Shown: positions 1 to 9,416, counted from the first letter of the stretch. The stretch: 64,000 nt of DNA from Mucilaginibacter rubeus (GCF_014643835.1 NZ_BMKD01000008.1:62001-126000); one strand, 5' to 3'. The notes: generated by a model not told the origin, from the letters alone. Numbers and translations: made by a program.

Positions 1-1074
1 TGGGATACAGGCATAGGCATTCCGCATGATAAGCTGCACCGGCTGTTCAAGGCATTTTCGCAGGTCGATTCATCTACTACGCGCAAATACGGGGGCACCG
101 GTTTAGGCTTGGCTATTTGCCAAAAGCTTGTTGCGCTAATGGGCGGCAGTATAGGCGTTGAAAGTGAGCCCGGTGCCGGTACCAGGTTTTTCTTTACCAT
201 AAACGCCTATCCCGGCGAGATTTCCCACCGGCAGCCTGCCAGTTTTGATCTTGAGGAACTGCGCGGCAAAAAGATCCTTATAGTTGATGACAACCATACC
301 AACCTGTCTATTTTAAACCGCCAGTTTGAAAACTGGAACCTTAAATCGGTACCGGCAGAGTCTGCCGCCGAGGCTTTAGTGATCCTGCAGAGAAACAAAG
401 ACATTGACCTGGTTATAACCGACATGAACATGCCCGTTATGGATGGGGTTATGCTGGCCCGCATCATCAGGGAAGGGTACAGCCACATTCCTATTATACT
501 GCTAAGCTCGGTTGGCGAAGAATTTATAAAAGATCAGCGAATGCTGTTTACCTCAGTTATGAGCAAGCCGATAAAACAACAGGTACTGGGCAAACAGGTT
601 TTTATGGCGCTCAGGAATAAATCGGTCCAAAACGATGATAAACAAACTAAGAGCAAGCTCTCGGTTGATTTTAGTGATAAATATCCCTTCAATATCCTTA
701 TTGCCGAAGATAATGAGGTTAACCAGCACGTTATTAAACACATTTTAAACAAAATGGGCTATAAGCCGGGTATGGCCCAAAACGGGCTCGAAGCAATAGA
801 GGCCCTGTACAAAAACGATTACGGGCTTATTTTAATGGATATGCAGATGCCTGTTATGGATGGGCTTGAAGCAACCCGTGTAATCCGCAAAGACGACATT
901 AAGCAGCCTGTTATCATTGCATTAACAGCCAACGCCATGGCCGGCGATGAACAGGATTGTTTGCAGGCCGGTATGAATGATTACCTGAGTAAGCCTGTAA
1001 AACTGGATGAGCTGATGAATAAGCTTTCGAAATGGCACACTTTAGTTAATAAAGCCGCAGTTCGCCAGGGTTGA
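1..1074 (+). CDS. Hybrid sensor histidine kinase, C-terminal part (5' end outside window)
   Basis: The frame is open from base 1, so the gene starts upstream of the window. The first 65 or so codons are the end of a HATPase_c domain: G1 box DTGIGI, F box with FKAFSQVD, and G2 box GGTGLGLAI. Two receiver domains follow. The first covers fragment residues 89-205, with acidic pocket VDD, phospho-acceptor D141 in TDMNMP, and lysine in SKPI. The second covers residues 230-345, with AEDN, D280 in MDMQMP, and SKPV. Kinases of this layout autophosphorylate on a histidine (upstream, not visible) and pass phosphate to the attached receivers. No HPt domain follows the second receiver. The sensed signal cannot be inferred because the sensor part is missing. 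Confidence 0.95.
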   Translation, partial: WDTGIGIPHDKLHRLFKAFSQVDSSTTRKYGGTGLGLAICQKLVALMGGSIGVESEPGAGTRFFFTINAYPGEISHRQPASFDLEELRGKKILIVDDNHTNLSILNRQFENWNLKSVPAESAAEALVILQRNKDIDLVITDMNMPVMDGVMLARIIREGYSHIPIILLSSVGEEFIKDQRMLFTSVMSKPIKQQVLGKQVFMALRNKSVQNDDKQTKSKLSVDFSDKYPFNILIAEDNEVNQHVIKHILNKMGYKPGMAQNGLEAIEALYKNDYGLILMDMQMPVMDGLEATRVIRKDDIKQPVIIALTANAMAGDEQDCLQAGMNDYLSKPVKLDELMNKLSKWHTLVNKAAVRQG

Positions 1075-1241
1075 TGCAACCGCACTCCTGTTGTTAGTTG
1101 GTTCTTGGTTCGCTCATGTTTAATAAAAGAAAACGTTACTTAGAACCTCCGGAGGGCAAGACAATTACCTGGCGGGGGGCTACCTTGACTTAATAGTAGT
1201 GAAGTTTCCTCATCCCGGTATGCAGAATATAAATGCAACAA

Positions 1242-1249
1242 TACTTTTG
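1242..1249 (+). promoter_or_regulatory. Candidate -7 box (TACTTTTG)
   Basis: TACTTTTG matches the Bacteroidota -7 consensus TAnnTTTG. No convincing -33 TTTG lies at the usual distance. It sits about 46 bases before the ATG at 1296. This argues that the upstream in-frame ATG at 1233 is not the start, because that codon would lie upstream of the transcript. Confidence 0.5.
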
Positions 1250-1295
1250 CAAAACAATTAGGTTATTTTTTTCATTTTTGTACAACATAAGCAAT

Positions 1296-1694
1296 ATGTT
1301 GAATAAGCGAAATACTGAATTTTTGAGATCGTTGCGGATATTATCGGTAATGGCCTTTTATTTGGTCATCGCGAGCAGTCATGTTTTTTTCCTTCCCCGC
1401 TTGACGCAACCAGGCCCTACACGTTCAACAGGATTCAATTCGGTTTTTAAACGAAAGATGGAGAACCTGCACAGCAGCTTCAGCGAATCAAGCTACGTTC
1501 AAAGACCAGACAAATCAACCCTTGAGGAGAAAAAGTCTGTTACCGATTTGATCAGCGCTGTTATAGGCAGTTTTATCCTGTTGTTTTTTGCATTGCAGCT
1601 ATGGAAATTAAATCCGAAGCCATTAATCCGAAACTTCAGGATTATACCCGGGTATCGATACTCCTATCTTTCCCTTTGCACTTTTCGCATTTGA
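1296..1694 (+). CDS. Small membrane protein of unknown function
   Basis: This is a 132-residue product if translation starts at ATG 1296; a longer frame opens at 1233 but crosses a likely promoter box. I do not recognise the family. Two hydrophobic stretches are visible: one near the N-terminus around MAFYLVIASSHVFF, and one near LISAVIGSFILLFFALQLW. A polar, serine-rich segment of about 55 residues lies between them. It precedes the RND efflux operon in the same direction with a gap of about 150 bases, so it could be an accessory membrane protein or an unrelated small gene. The coding assignment itself is moderately uncertain because there is no homologue in view. Confidence 0.5.
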   Translation: MLNKRNTEFLRSLRILSVMAFYLVIASSHVFFLPRLTQPGPTRSTGFNSVFKRKMENLHSSFSESSYVQRPDKSTLEEKKSVTDLISAVIGSFILLFFALQLWKLNPKPLIRNFRIIPGYRYSYLSLCTFRI

Positions 1695-1848
1695 TTTGAA
1701 TGATTAAAGGCGCTCTGCCTTTAGATACATCATCGATCATTTTTTCAATTAATTATCCATCGTTTACCGGCATTTTTTGCAGTACTTACTGATCTGTAGC
1801 GATTAGTGTGCGGGCATTTCCCGGTAAGCATATTCCGTACATCAAGAT

Positions 1849-3243
1849 ATGCGAATTTCAAAGAAGTTCTGCTGCCTGTTTATAGGCCTGCTAATAACAG
1901 CCTGTACTTATGCGCAGCAACAAGGTAACACACCGGTAAGCTTAAAAACGCTGCTCAACAGCGTAAACCGAAACGCACCCACATTGCTAACCGATTCAGC
2001 AGCTATAGCGGTTAGGCAAGCCCAGGCCGCTGAAACCAGGAGTAGCTGGCTCCCTAACCTGAAACTAAATTACCAGGCAGATTATGGGACCAATAACAAT
2101 GTTGCAGGCCCATACTTCGGCTTTGGTATCATTCCTTCCAACTCCAGGGGGGTACGGCCGGAAAGCAATACCACCACCGTTTCAGCCAACGTTGGGGTAG
2201 CCGCGCTCGACTGGGAGATCTACAATTTTGGTGCCTATGGTGCTCAAAATAAAGTAGCCAACTCTGATATTCAGGTACAGCAAAACCAGTTTGCTGATTC
2301 CAAATATCAGTTGCAGGCTTACGCCATTGGCAATTACCTGCTCCTAACGGAACTGGAAAACTTTCTCACCATCCAGGCGCGGAACATAAAACGCAACCAG
2401 GAGATCCGTCGGTCGGTACAGTCGCTCGCCAAAAGTGGGGTAAGGGCAGGCGTTGATACCAGCATTGCGGAGGCCGAACTGTCAAAAGCCCGTTTGAACT
2501 ATATCGAACTGAACAACCAGGTGAAGCAGGTACAGTTACAGCTTTCGGCTGTCAGCGGCTTACCCTATCAGACAATAGTACCCGATACTGCTGCCGAAAC
2601 AAATCTTATCAATACCGCAACCGGCCTCGACCCTTTGGTGATCGACACCACCGATCATCCTTTGATCAATTATTATAAATCGGTATATCAAAACAGTTTG
2701 CAGCGGGAAACACTCGTCAAAAAAAGCTACAATCCTAAAATATTATTGGAAGGCGCCGTTTGGGGCAGGGGATCAAGTGTTGATGCTAACGACCGTTTTA
2801 ACAGCCTCAGCAGCGGATGGGGGTTCGACAGGAATAATTACCTGGTAGGTATAGGTGTTTCCTATAACCTGTTTGATATCCGTCGCCGCCAGTTAAAATT
2901 ACGGACACAACGTGCCAATACCGATTACTCCCGGAAAAAGCTGGAAGAGCAAAAGCAATTGCTGGCGGTCAATGCAAACCGGTCGGGCGTAGAGCTGCAA
3001 ACCGCCCGCGAACGCCTGGTTGAGATCCCTCATCAGCTTAAAGCGGCTTCTGATGGGTACCGGCAAAAGTTGTCATTATACAAAAATGGGCTAACCGATA
3101 TCATTGAGCTTAACGCCGCGCTCAATATCCTTTACCGCGCCGAAACTGACTATGTACAGGCCAAATATGCCTATTCAAATGCCCTGTTCCAGCAGGCCGT
3201 TACCGGCAACCAGGTAAATACTGTATTAAACCTTTTAAAATAA
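1849..3243 (+). CDS. TolC-family outer membrane efflux protein
   Basis: This 464-residue protein is the outer membrane channel of a tripartite efflux system. The N-terminus is a signal sequence that contains LITAC, a possible lipobox, followed closely by TYAQ, so either lipoprotein or signal peptidase I processing is possible. The rest shows the long amphipathic helical repeats of the family: alanine-, glutamine- and asparagine-rich stretches such as QVQQNQFADSKYQLQAYA and the near-duplicate in the second half. Near the end is LSLYKNGLTDIIELNAALN, typical of OEP domains. The RND pump begins 8 bases after the stop, so the two are almost certainly co-transcribed. Length is normal for the family. 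The substrate is unknown. Confidence 0.93.
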   Translation: MRISKKFCCLFIGLLITACTYAQQQGNTPVSLKTLLNSVNRNAPTLLTDSAAIAVRQAQAAETRSSWLPNLKLNYQADYGTNNNVAGPYFGFGIIPSNSRGVRPESNTTTVSANVGVAALDWEIYNFGAYGAQNKVANSDIQVQQNQFADSKYQLQAYAIGNYLLLTELENFLTIQARNIKRNQEIRRSVQSLAKSGVRAGVDTSIAEAELSKARLNYIELNNQVKQVQLQLSAVSGLPYQTIVPDTAAETNLINTATGLDPLVIDTTDHPLINYYKSVYQNSLQRETLVKKSYNPKILLEGAVWGRGSSVDANDRFNSLSSGWGFDRNNYLVGIGVSYNLFDIRRRQLKLRTQRANTDYSRKKLEEQKQLLAVNANRSGVELQTARERLVEIPHQLKAASDGYRQKLSLYKNGLTDIIELNAALNILYRAETDYVQAKYAYSNALFQQAVTGNQVNTVLNLLK

Positions 3244-3250
3244 TTTAGCT

Positions 3251-6200
3251 ATGTCAATGGTCACATCCGCACTTAAACGGCCCATCACAACGGTGGTGGT
3301 TACCTTGAGCCTGCTCATCTTTGCAGTGCTTAGTGCTATAAAAATACCGATAGATATTTTCCCAAAATTAAACCTGCCCACCATTTATGTTATTGAATCA
3401 TATGGCGGTATGTCGCCGCAGCAAATGGAGGGTTTCTTTTCAACCCGTTTGCAAGACCAGTTTCTGTATGTGAACGGCATCAAAAGTATTACCAGTAAAA
3501 ACATCCAGGGTTTAACTATGGTTAAGCTGAGCTTTTACGAGAGTACAGACATGGCCGAAGCACAGGCCCAGGTGGCTTTGCAGGTAAGCCGCGTAATGAG
3601 CTTTTTCCCGCCGGGAGCACTGCCGCCGCAGGTTGTAAGGTTTGATGCTTCATCGTTGCCCGTTGGGCAATTGGTACTATCCGCCCCCAATCGCAGCCTG
3701 AAGGATATTTATGATATGGCTGCTACTAAAGTGAGGCCTATGTTTGCTACTGTTCCCGGCTTATCGGCCCCGCCGCCGTTTGGTTCAAACGCCAGGTCCA
3801 TCACCTTAAACGTTGATCCAAACAAATTAAGAAGTTACGGCTTGACGCCCGATGAGGTAGTAAGCGCGTTGGCTAAGTTCAATGTGATGTCGCCTTCGGG
3901 TAATTTAAGGTTAGGCAACACGATGTTTGTAACTACGGTTAATACGCTGATCAGCCAAACAGATGAATTTGGCAATATCCCCGTAGTTACCAAAAACGGC
4001 GTACCCATTTTGGTAAAAGATGTTGCCCGTGTTGCCGATGCTACCGACGTTACGGTTGATTATGCGCTGATCAATGGCAAGCGCTCTGTTTATTTGCCGG
4101 TAGTAAAAACCGCCGATGCCAGTACCTGGAGCGTGGTACAGGCTTTGAAAAAGAAGATTCCGGAAATTCAGGGCCTTTTACCCGATGACGTTAAAATCTC
4201 GTATGAGTTTGATCAATCCATATTTGTGATAAACGCGGTAAAGAGCCTTATGACAGAAGGCGGTCTGGGCGCATTGCTCACCGGCCTGATGGTATTATTG
4301 TTTTTGCGCGACTGGCGAAGTAGTTTGATCGTGGTAATTACTATCCCGGTATCTATTTTGTTAGGTGTATTACTTTTAGGCTTATTCGGCCAAACCATCA
4401 ATATCATGACATTGAGCGGGCTTGCCCTCGCCATAGGCATTTTGGTTGACCAGGCTACAGTAACCATCGAAAATATTCACCAGCACCTGGAGATGGGCAA
4501 AAGCAAAGCACAGGCTATTTATGATGCGTGCCAGGAAATCTCGTTCCCCCTATTGCTCATCCTGCTGTGTATCCTTGCAGTATTCGCGCCATCGTTTATG
4601 ATGAACGGCGTGCCTAAAGCGATGTTTTTACCCCTGTCGCTATCTATTGGCTTAACGATGATCGTATCGTACATCATAGCGCAAACACTAGTGCCTATTT
4701 TATCAAACTGGCTTATCAAAGCCGAAACCTATCAGCATTATGAACATGGGAAATTGCATGCTCATGCCGGCGAAGCTTTAGACCGGCCCGAAGAAGGGCA
4801 GGTAAACCATCACCTGCAACAGGAGCAAAAACATCCCGAAAAGAATGACCTGTTTGAACGGATAAAGATCCGTTTTATACACATCATTGAACGCTGGATG
4901 CATAACAAAAAACTAATTGTGCCTGTTTATCTCGTGGTTGTTTTGGGACTGGCCGGTGTTTGCTTTGTTACCATTGGAAAAGATATGATGCCGAAGCTCA
5001 ACAACGGCCAGTTTCAGATCAGGATCAAAGAGCCGGATGGCACAAGACTTGAACGTACGGAAGACGGGCTGAAACAGGTTTTGCAGATCATCGACAACAC
5101 GGTTAATCATCACGTGGCAATTACATCTGGCTATGTGGGCATAGTGCCAAGCAGCTATGGTACCAGCAATCTTTATGTATTTAATACCGGTACACATGAA
5201 GCGGTATTACAGGTTAACCTTGATGAAGATTACCACATCAATATGGATGAGCTTAAAGATGCGCTCCGTAAAAACATAGCATCGCGCATGCCCGATCTCC
5301 GCATCACTTTTGAACCTATCGACATGACCGAAAAGATCATGAGCCAGGGTGCATCCACACCTATCGAAATAAGGGTGGCGGGTAAGGATATGGCGCAGAT
5401 AGAAGGTTACTCGAACAAAGTTTTGGCCGGACTTAAAAAGATCAGCTACCTGAGGGATGTGCAGATCAGTCAGCCTTTAAAGTTTCCGGTGGTGGCAATA
5501 ACGCTCGACAGGTTGAAAGCTGCTCAATTGGGCCTGGATATTAAAGATGTTGCCCGCTCGGTCACCGCAAGTACATCATCAAGCCGTTTTACCGAGAAAA
5601 ACCTTTGGTTGGATGATAAATCGGCCTATACCTACCAGGTACAGGTGCAAATTCCAGAGTATGTGATGAATACAATGGATGAGTTGAAAGAGATCCCACT
5701 GGTGAAAGGCCAAAGTACACCTGTACTGGGTGATATCGCCAGCTTTAAGGTTAATTACGTTCCTGGTGAATATGACCGTACCGGTCCGCGCCGCTTCTTA
5801 ACCGTGAGCGCCAATATTTACAAGAAGGATTTGGGCACCGCTACTGCCGCGGTGCAGCAGGTTATCAAATCTGTCGGGGCACCGCCTAAAGGCCTGATTG
5901 CTGAAGTTAAGGGTATGTCGAGCTTATTGACAGAAACGCTCGACAGCTTGCAGAACGGTTTGATGTTTGCCATTTTGGTGATCTTTTTATTGCTGGCCGC
6001 TAACTACCAATCGTTTAAATTATCCCTTACAGTACTATCTACCGTACCGGCAGTAATATTGGGATCGCTAACAGCATTACTGCTTACCGGTTCAACACTT
6101 AACCTGCAAAGTTACATGGGCATGATCATGTCTACAGGGGTATCGGTGGCAAACGCCATCCTGATCGTAACCAATGCTGAAGCCCTGAGACTGGATTATA

Positions 6201-6502
6201 AAGACTCTACAAGGGCAGCCATTACCAGTGCGTCCATCAGGTTAAGACCAATCCTCATGACCAGTTTGGCCATGATGGCAGGTATGATCCCGATGGCATC
6301 AGGGATGGGTGAAGCCGGCGAGCAAACCGCACCTTTGGGCCGCGCTGTGATAGGCGGCTTATTTGCCTCAACATTAGCCGCGCTGTTTATACTACCGCAA
6401 GTATTTGCCTGGGTACAGCAAAAAACCACTTATGATTCACCGTCCTTAATGAAGGACGTAAATGTTAATGAACCTCAACAACTTGAAACCTCCAATAGCT
6501 AA
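3251..6502 (+). CDS. RND efflux transporter permease (AcrB/CusA superfamily)
   Basis: This 1083-residue inner membrane pump uses the proton gradient to export substrates through the TolC partner. It shows the standard plan: TM1 at residues 10-30, a periplasmic porter domain, a TM2-TM6 block from about 330, a second porter domain from about 570, and a final TM block from about 890. Two points are odd. In TM4 the AcrB pair D407-D408 is D400-Q401 (GILVDQATVTIEN), and in TM10 the position of K940 is alanine (SVANAILIV, residue 967), so the canonical proton relay is missing. The cytosolic loop between TM6 and TM7 (residues 495-535) carries seven histidines and many charged residues. Metal, drug or other export cannot be decided from sequence. 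Confidence 0.93.
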   Translation: MSMVTSALKRPITTVVVTLSLLIFAVLSAIKIPIDIFPKLNLPTIYVIESYGGMSPQQMEGFFSTRLQDQFLYVNGIKSITSKNIQGLTMVKLSFYESTDMAEAQAQVALQVSRVMSFFPPGALPPQVVRFDASSLPVGQLVLSAPNRSLKDIYDMAATKVRPMFATVPGLSAPPPFGSNARSITLNVDPNKLRSYGLTPDEVVSALAKFNVMSPSGNLRLGNTMFVTTVNTLISQTDEFGNIPVVTKNGVPILVKDVARVADATDVTVDYALINGKRSVYLPVVKTADASTWSVVQALKKKIPEIQGLLPDDVKISYEFDQSIFVINAVKSLMTEGGLGALLTGLMVLLFLRDWRSSLIVVITIPVSILLGVLLLGLFGQTINIMTLSGLALAIGILVDQATVTIENIHQHLEMGKSKAQAIYDACQEISFPLLLILLCILAVFAPSFMMNGVPKAMFLPLSLSIGLTMIVSYIIAQTLVPILSNWLIKAETYQHYEHGKLHAHAGEALDRPEEGQVNHHLQQEQKHPEKNDLFERIKIRFIHIIERWMHNKKLIVPVYLVVVLGLAGVCFVTIGKDMMPKLNNGQFQIRIKEPDGTRLERTEDGLKQVLQIIDNTVNHHVAITSGYVGIVPSSYGTSNLYVFNTGTHEAVLQVNLDEDYHINMDELKDALRKNIASRMPDLRITFEPIDMTEKIMSQGASTPIEIRVAGKDMAQIEGYSNKVLAGLKKISYLRDVQISQPLKFPVVAITLDRLKAAQLGLDIKDVARSVTASTSSSRFTEKNLWLDDKSAYTYQVQVQIPEYVMNTMDELKEIPLVKGQSTPVLGDIASFKVNYVPGEYDRTGPRRFLTVSANIYKKDLGTATAAVQQVIKSVGAPPKGLIAEVKGMSSLLTETLDSLQNGLMFAILVIFLLLAANYQSFKLSLTVLSTVPAVILGSLTALLLTGSTLNLQSYMGMIMSTGVSVANAILIVTNAEALRLDYKDSTRAAITSASIRLRPILMTSLAMMAGMIPMASGMGEAGEQTAPLGRAVIGGLFASTLAALFILPQVFAWVQQKTTYDSPSLMKDVNVNEPQQLETSNS

Positions 6503-6506
6503 TATT

Positions 6507-7595
6507 ATGAAACTAAAATATATTGTACTGTTAAGCAGTATCAGCCTGATGGCCGCATGTGCAGGCAATCAAAAGCCGGTGGACCTCACAGAAACCAAAA
6601 AAACCACCCAAAAAGCAAGCGGATATGAAACCGGCAAAGTGTCGGAAAAAGCACTGTCAAGCGAAGCCCGCCTTCCGGGCCAGTTAAAGCCCTATAACGA
6701 GGTAAACCTGTTTCCGAAAGTAAACGGGTTTGTAAAAACCGTTTTTGTTGACCGTGGTACTTTGGTTAAAAAGGGACAATTACTGGTAACCTTAGAAGCG
6801 CCGGAAATGGAATCGCAACTGCAGGCTGCGGATTCGCGGTATATGCAAGCTAAGGAAAATGCTGTTGCAAGTAAGGAAAAGTATCAGCGTTTAAAAGAGG
6901 CTGCGAAAGAGCCCGGTTCGGTGTCGCCGCTTGAATTGGATAACGCTTTAGCAAAAATGAAAGCTGATGACGCAATGGCCCGCTCAGAAAGCTCGATCGT
7001 GGCATCTGTACGCACCATGCAGGATTACCTGAACATTCGTGCACCGTTTGATGGCATGATCATTCAGCGTAATGTATCTCCGGGAGCTTTGGTAGCCCCG
7101 GGTAAAGGTACAGACCTGCCTATGCTTATTTTGCAGGATACCCGCAAGCTGCGTTTAGAGGTTTACATCCCCGAAGATTTCGTAGACAAAGTTGACTTAA
7201 AGCAGCAGGTAAAATTCACTTTTAATGCTATGCCGGGGCAGGAACAAACAGCCAAAATCAGTCGCTCGGCCAATGCTTTAGGGAGTATGCGTTCTGAAGC
7301 TATTGAAATAGACGTACAAAACCAAAATGGAATACTAAAACCGGGGATGTATGCCGAAGTAAAGATCCCGATGCTTTCGGGCGCCAAATCGTTGTTAGTG
7401 CCCAACAATGCCATCATCCGGTCAACCGAGAGGGAATATGTAATAGCTGTAAAAGACGGCAAGGCAGCATTAATTGATATAAAGGAAGGATTATCCAGAC
7501 ATGACTCAACCGAAGTGTTTGGAAACCTGAAGGCCAACGATATCATTCTTAAAAATGCCAGCGATGAGGTGAAGGACGGGACGAATATTAATTGA
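6507..7595 (+). CDS. RND efflux periplasmic adaptor (membrane fusion lipoprotein)
   Basis: This is a 362-residue lipoprotein when started at ATG 6507, which directly precedes a textbook lipoprotein signal with lipobox LMAAC. An in-frame ATG at 6462 lies inside the pump gene and would bury the signal. The order is lipoyl-like half motif around residues 55-85, helical hairpin with ADSRYMQAKENAVASKEKYQ, second lipoyl half with IRAPFDGMIIQRNVSPGALV, then beta-barrel and membrane-proximal domains. It bridges the pump and TolC. The gap to the pump gene is 4 bases. The operon order channel-pump-adaptor differs from the more common adaptor-pump-channel. No terminator is obvious after it. Confidence 0.92.
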   Translation: MKLKYIVLLSSISLMAACAGNQKPVDLTETKKTTQKASGYETGKVSEKALSSEARLPGQLKPYNEVNLFPKVNGFVKTVFVDRGTLVKKGQLLVTLEAPEMESQLQAADSRYMQAKENAVASKEKYQRLKEAAKEPGSVSPLELDNALAKMKADDAMARSESSIVASVRTMQDYLNIRAPFDGMIIQRNVSPGALVAPGKGTDLPMLILQDTRKLRLEVYIPEDFVDKVDLKQQVKFTFNAMPGQEQTAKISRSANALGSMRSEAIEIDVQNQNGILKPGMYAEVKIPMLSGAKSLLVPNNAIIRSTEREYVIAVKDGKAALIDIKEGLSRHDSTEVFGNLKANDIILKNASDEVKDGTNIN

Positions 7596-7804
7596 GAGTG
7601 TTAGAGGCAATGGCTAAGCCTAAGCGGCTTGGAACAGGGCTTTTACATTCGGCCCCATGAGCAGAATTGTCGCGTTTCATTATTATAACTCATCAGTTCA
7701 TGATACATGACGCATTAATTTTGTTCACCAATGCCGATATCAAACCCTTTACTTAAAATTGGGGCAAGGGCAGCTTTTGGAGAAGAGCGAGAGACATATT
7801 TTTT

Positions 7805-7812
7805 TACCTTTG
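7805..7812 (+). promoter_or_regulatory. -7 box (TACCTTTG) directly before csaA-like gene
   Basis: TACCTTTG fits TAnnTTTG and ends 5 bases before the start codon at 7818. A TTTTG lies at 7775-7779, but the 25-base spacing is longer than usual. If this box is used, the mRNA would have almost no 5' leader. Confidence 0.5.
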
Positions 7813-7817
7813 CCCGT

Positions 7818-8153
7818 ATGGAAACCATCACCTGGCATGATTTTGAAAAAGTAGAACTGCGTGTAGGCACTGTATTGGAGGCAATTGATTTCCCCGAAGC
7901 CCGTAAGCCGGCTTTTAAAGTGAGGGTTGATTTTGGCACTTTCGGCATCCGGTGGTCGAGCGCACAAATCACGAAGCATTACACCAAGGAAGAATTGGTT
8001 GGCCGGCAGATAGTGGGTGTAACAAATTTCCCTAAAAAGCAGATCGCCAATTTCATGTCGGAGTTCCTGGTTACCGGCTTTGCCGATGAGAACGGAGACA
8101 TTGTGTTAACCGCTGTTGAAAAGCCTGTGCCAAACGGCAGCAAACTTATTTAA
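7818..8153 (+). CDS. csaA: tRNA-binding domain protein, CsaA-like
   Basis: This 111-residue protein consists of a single tRNA-binding OB-fold domain, beginning FEKVELRVGTVLEA and continuing with the conserved ITKHYTKEELVGRQIVGVTN. CsaA proteins are small dimers with this fold, proposed to be chaperone- or export-related and able to bind tRNA. The length matches the family. ATG 7818 was chosen over an upstream in-frame start at 7731 because the family starts here and because a -7 box lies between the two. The tadA-like gene starts immediately after the stop (zero gap), so the two are co-expressed. Confidence 0.88.
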   Translation: METITWHDFEKVELRVGTVLEAIDFPEARKPAFKVRVDFGTFGIRWSSAQITKHYTKEELVGRQIVGVTNFPKKQIANFMSEFLVTGFADENGDIVLTAVEKPVPNGSKLI

Positions 8154-8624
8154 ATGAGATATATCAGTTTCGAGGATGAGGCCTCTATATCGCCCGATGA
8201 ATATTTTATGGGCGAAGCGTTAAAAGAAGCCCGCTATGCATTGGAGGAGGATGAGATTCCGATTGGGGCAATTGTGGTTTACAATGGCCGCATTATAGGA
8301 AAAGGGCACAATCTTACCGAACGGCTTAACGATGTATCGGCCCATGCCGAAATGCAGGCCCTTACTGCGGCCGCTAATTTAATTGGAGGTAAATACCTGC
8401 AAGGCTGTACGCTGTACGTTACTATGGAGCCCTGCGTAATGTGTGCCGGGGCTTCATACTGGTTCCAGGTAAGTAAGATCGTTTTTGGGGCCTATGATAA
8501 CAAACTCGGGTTCGGCCGCATCAACCAAAAAATAACCCATCCCAAAACAGTGATCACCGGCGGTATCCGCGAAGCTGAATGCAGCCAGTTGGTGAAAGAT
8601 TTTTTTAAAAGTAAGCGGAAGTAG
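8154..8624 (+). CDS. tadA: tRNA-specific adenosine deaminase / nucleoside deaminase
   Basis: This 156-residue zinc deaminase has HAE (H64, E66) and PCVMC (C94, C97) as zinc ligands and catalytic glutamate. TadA converts A34 to inosine in the anticodon of tRNA-Arg. Guanine deaminases share the fold, so the exact substrate is less certain than the family. The motif EPCVMCAGASYWFQVSKIVFG fits TadA reasonably, although TadA more often has AIVHARI at that place. The start codon abuts the csaA-like stop codon. A palindromic repeat begins 6 bases after the stop. Confidence 0.82.
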   Translation: MRYISFEDEASISPDEYFMGEALKEARYALEEDEIPIGAIVVYNGRIIGKGHNLTERLNDVSAHAEMQALTAAANLIGGKYLQGCTLYVTMEPCVMCAGASYWFQVSKIVFGAYDNKLGFGRINQKITHPKTVITGGIREAECSQLVKDFFKSKRK

Positions 8625-8629
8625 GGTTG

Positions 8630-8704
8630 ATGGTTCATGGATCATAGTTCATGGTAATAAAAATAGCTATATAAGCTATGATCCATGAACCATTAACTAT
8701 GAAC
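8630..8704. repeat. GTTCATGG-type inverted repeat, copy A
   Basis: An 18-base left arm (8630-8647) is perfectly complementary to 8676-8693, with a 28-base loop. Each arm is built from short units resembling GGTTCATGG and ATCATAG. Related arrays occur at 23959-24078 and 26054-26174. The repeat starts just after the tadA stop and could act as an mRNA 3' hairpin, but it lacks a T tract. Confidence 0.85.
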
Positions 8705-8751
8705 TAAAGAAAACATGACAATTATTTAGAACAAATAGTTCCGTCAACGCT

Positions 8752-8759
8752 TATATTTG
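8752..8759 (+). promoter_or_regulatory. -7 box (TATATTTG) for sod
   Basis: TATATTTG fits the TAnnTTTG consensus and lies 45 bases before the sod start, which would leave a leader of about 40 bases. No clear -33 TTTG is seen at the usual spacing. Confidence 0.5.
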
Positions 8760-8804
8760 TTACGTCACAACAAACAGTAAACTTTAAAATAAACAACTAA
8801 AATT

Positions 8805-9416
8805 ATGGCATTTACCCTACCGGCGTTATCCTACGCTACTGATGCTCTGGAACCGCACATTGATAAACTGACCATGGAAATTCACCATGGCAAACACCAC
8901 CAGGCTTATGTTACCAACTTAAACAAAGCTTTGGAAGGTAAGCCTGAGGCTGAAAGCAATATCGACGATATCATTAAAAATATCTCTAAATTCCCCGCTG
9001 CTGTGCGTAACAATGGCGGTGGCCACTACAACCATACCTTGTTCTGGACCTTGTTATCACCAAACGGTGGCGGCGAGCCTACAGGCGCTTTAGCTGATGC
9101 TATCAAAAGCACTTTCGGTTCATTTGCCGATTTCAAAACTAAAGTATCTGAAGCCGGTGCAACCCGTTTTGGTTCTGGCTGGGCATGGTTAATTGTTACT
9201 GCTGATAAAAAATTAGCTATAACTTCAACTCCTAACCAGGATAACCCATTAATGGACATCGCTGAAGTTAAAGGTACCCCAATTTTAGGTATCGACGTTT
9301 GGGAGCATGCTTACTACCTGAAATATCAAAACCGTCGTCCGGATTACTTAGCAGCTATCTGGAATGTGATCAACTGGAACCACGTTGCCGAACTTTACGC
9401 AAAAGCAACCGCTTAA
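8805..9416 (+). CDS. sodA: Superoxide dismutase, Mn-type
   Basis: This 203-residue enzyme dismutates superoxide to peroxide and oxygen in the cytoplasm; there is no signal peptide. Metal ligands are H27 (EIHHGKHH), H77 (HYNHTLFW), D164 and H168 (DVWEHAYY). The GGGHYNH segment and Q145 in NQDNPLM resemble manganese enzymes rather than iron enzymes, where the active-site glutamine comes from the other domain; cambialistic use is possible. Full length, with a terminator immediately downstream. The peroxide sensor oxyR lies about 9 kb away, but no direct link is visible. Confidence 0.97.
   Translation: MAFTLPALSYATDALEPHIDKLTMEIHHGKHHQAYVTNLNKALEGKPEAESNIDDIIKNISKFPAAVRNNGGGHYNHTLFWTLLSPNGGGEPTGALADAIKSTFGSFADFKTKVSEAGATRFGSGWAWLIVTADKKLAITSTPNQDNPLMDIAEVKGTPILGIDVWEHAYYLKYQNRRPDYLAAIWNVINWNHVAELYAKATA

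Noticed and set aside
1233-1295. Longer start for the small membrane protein
   Set aside because: The ATG at 1233 lies upstream of the likely -7 box at 1242-1249, so it would not be on the transcript.
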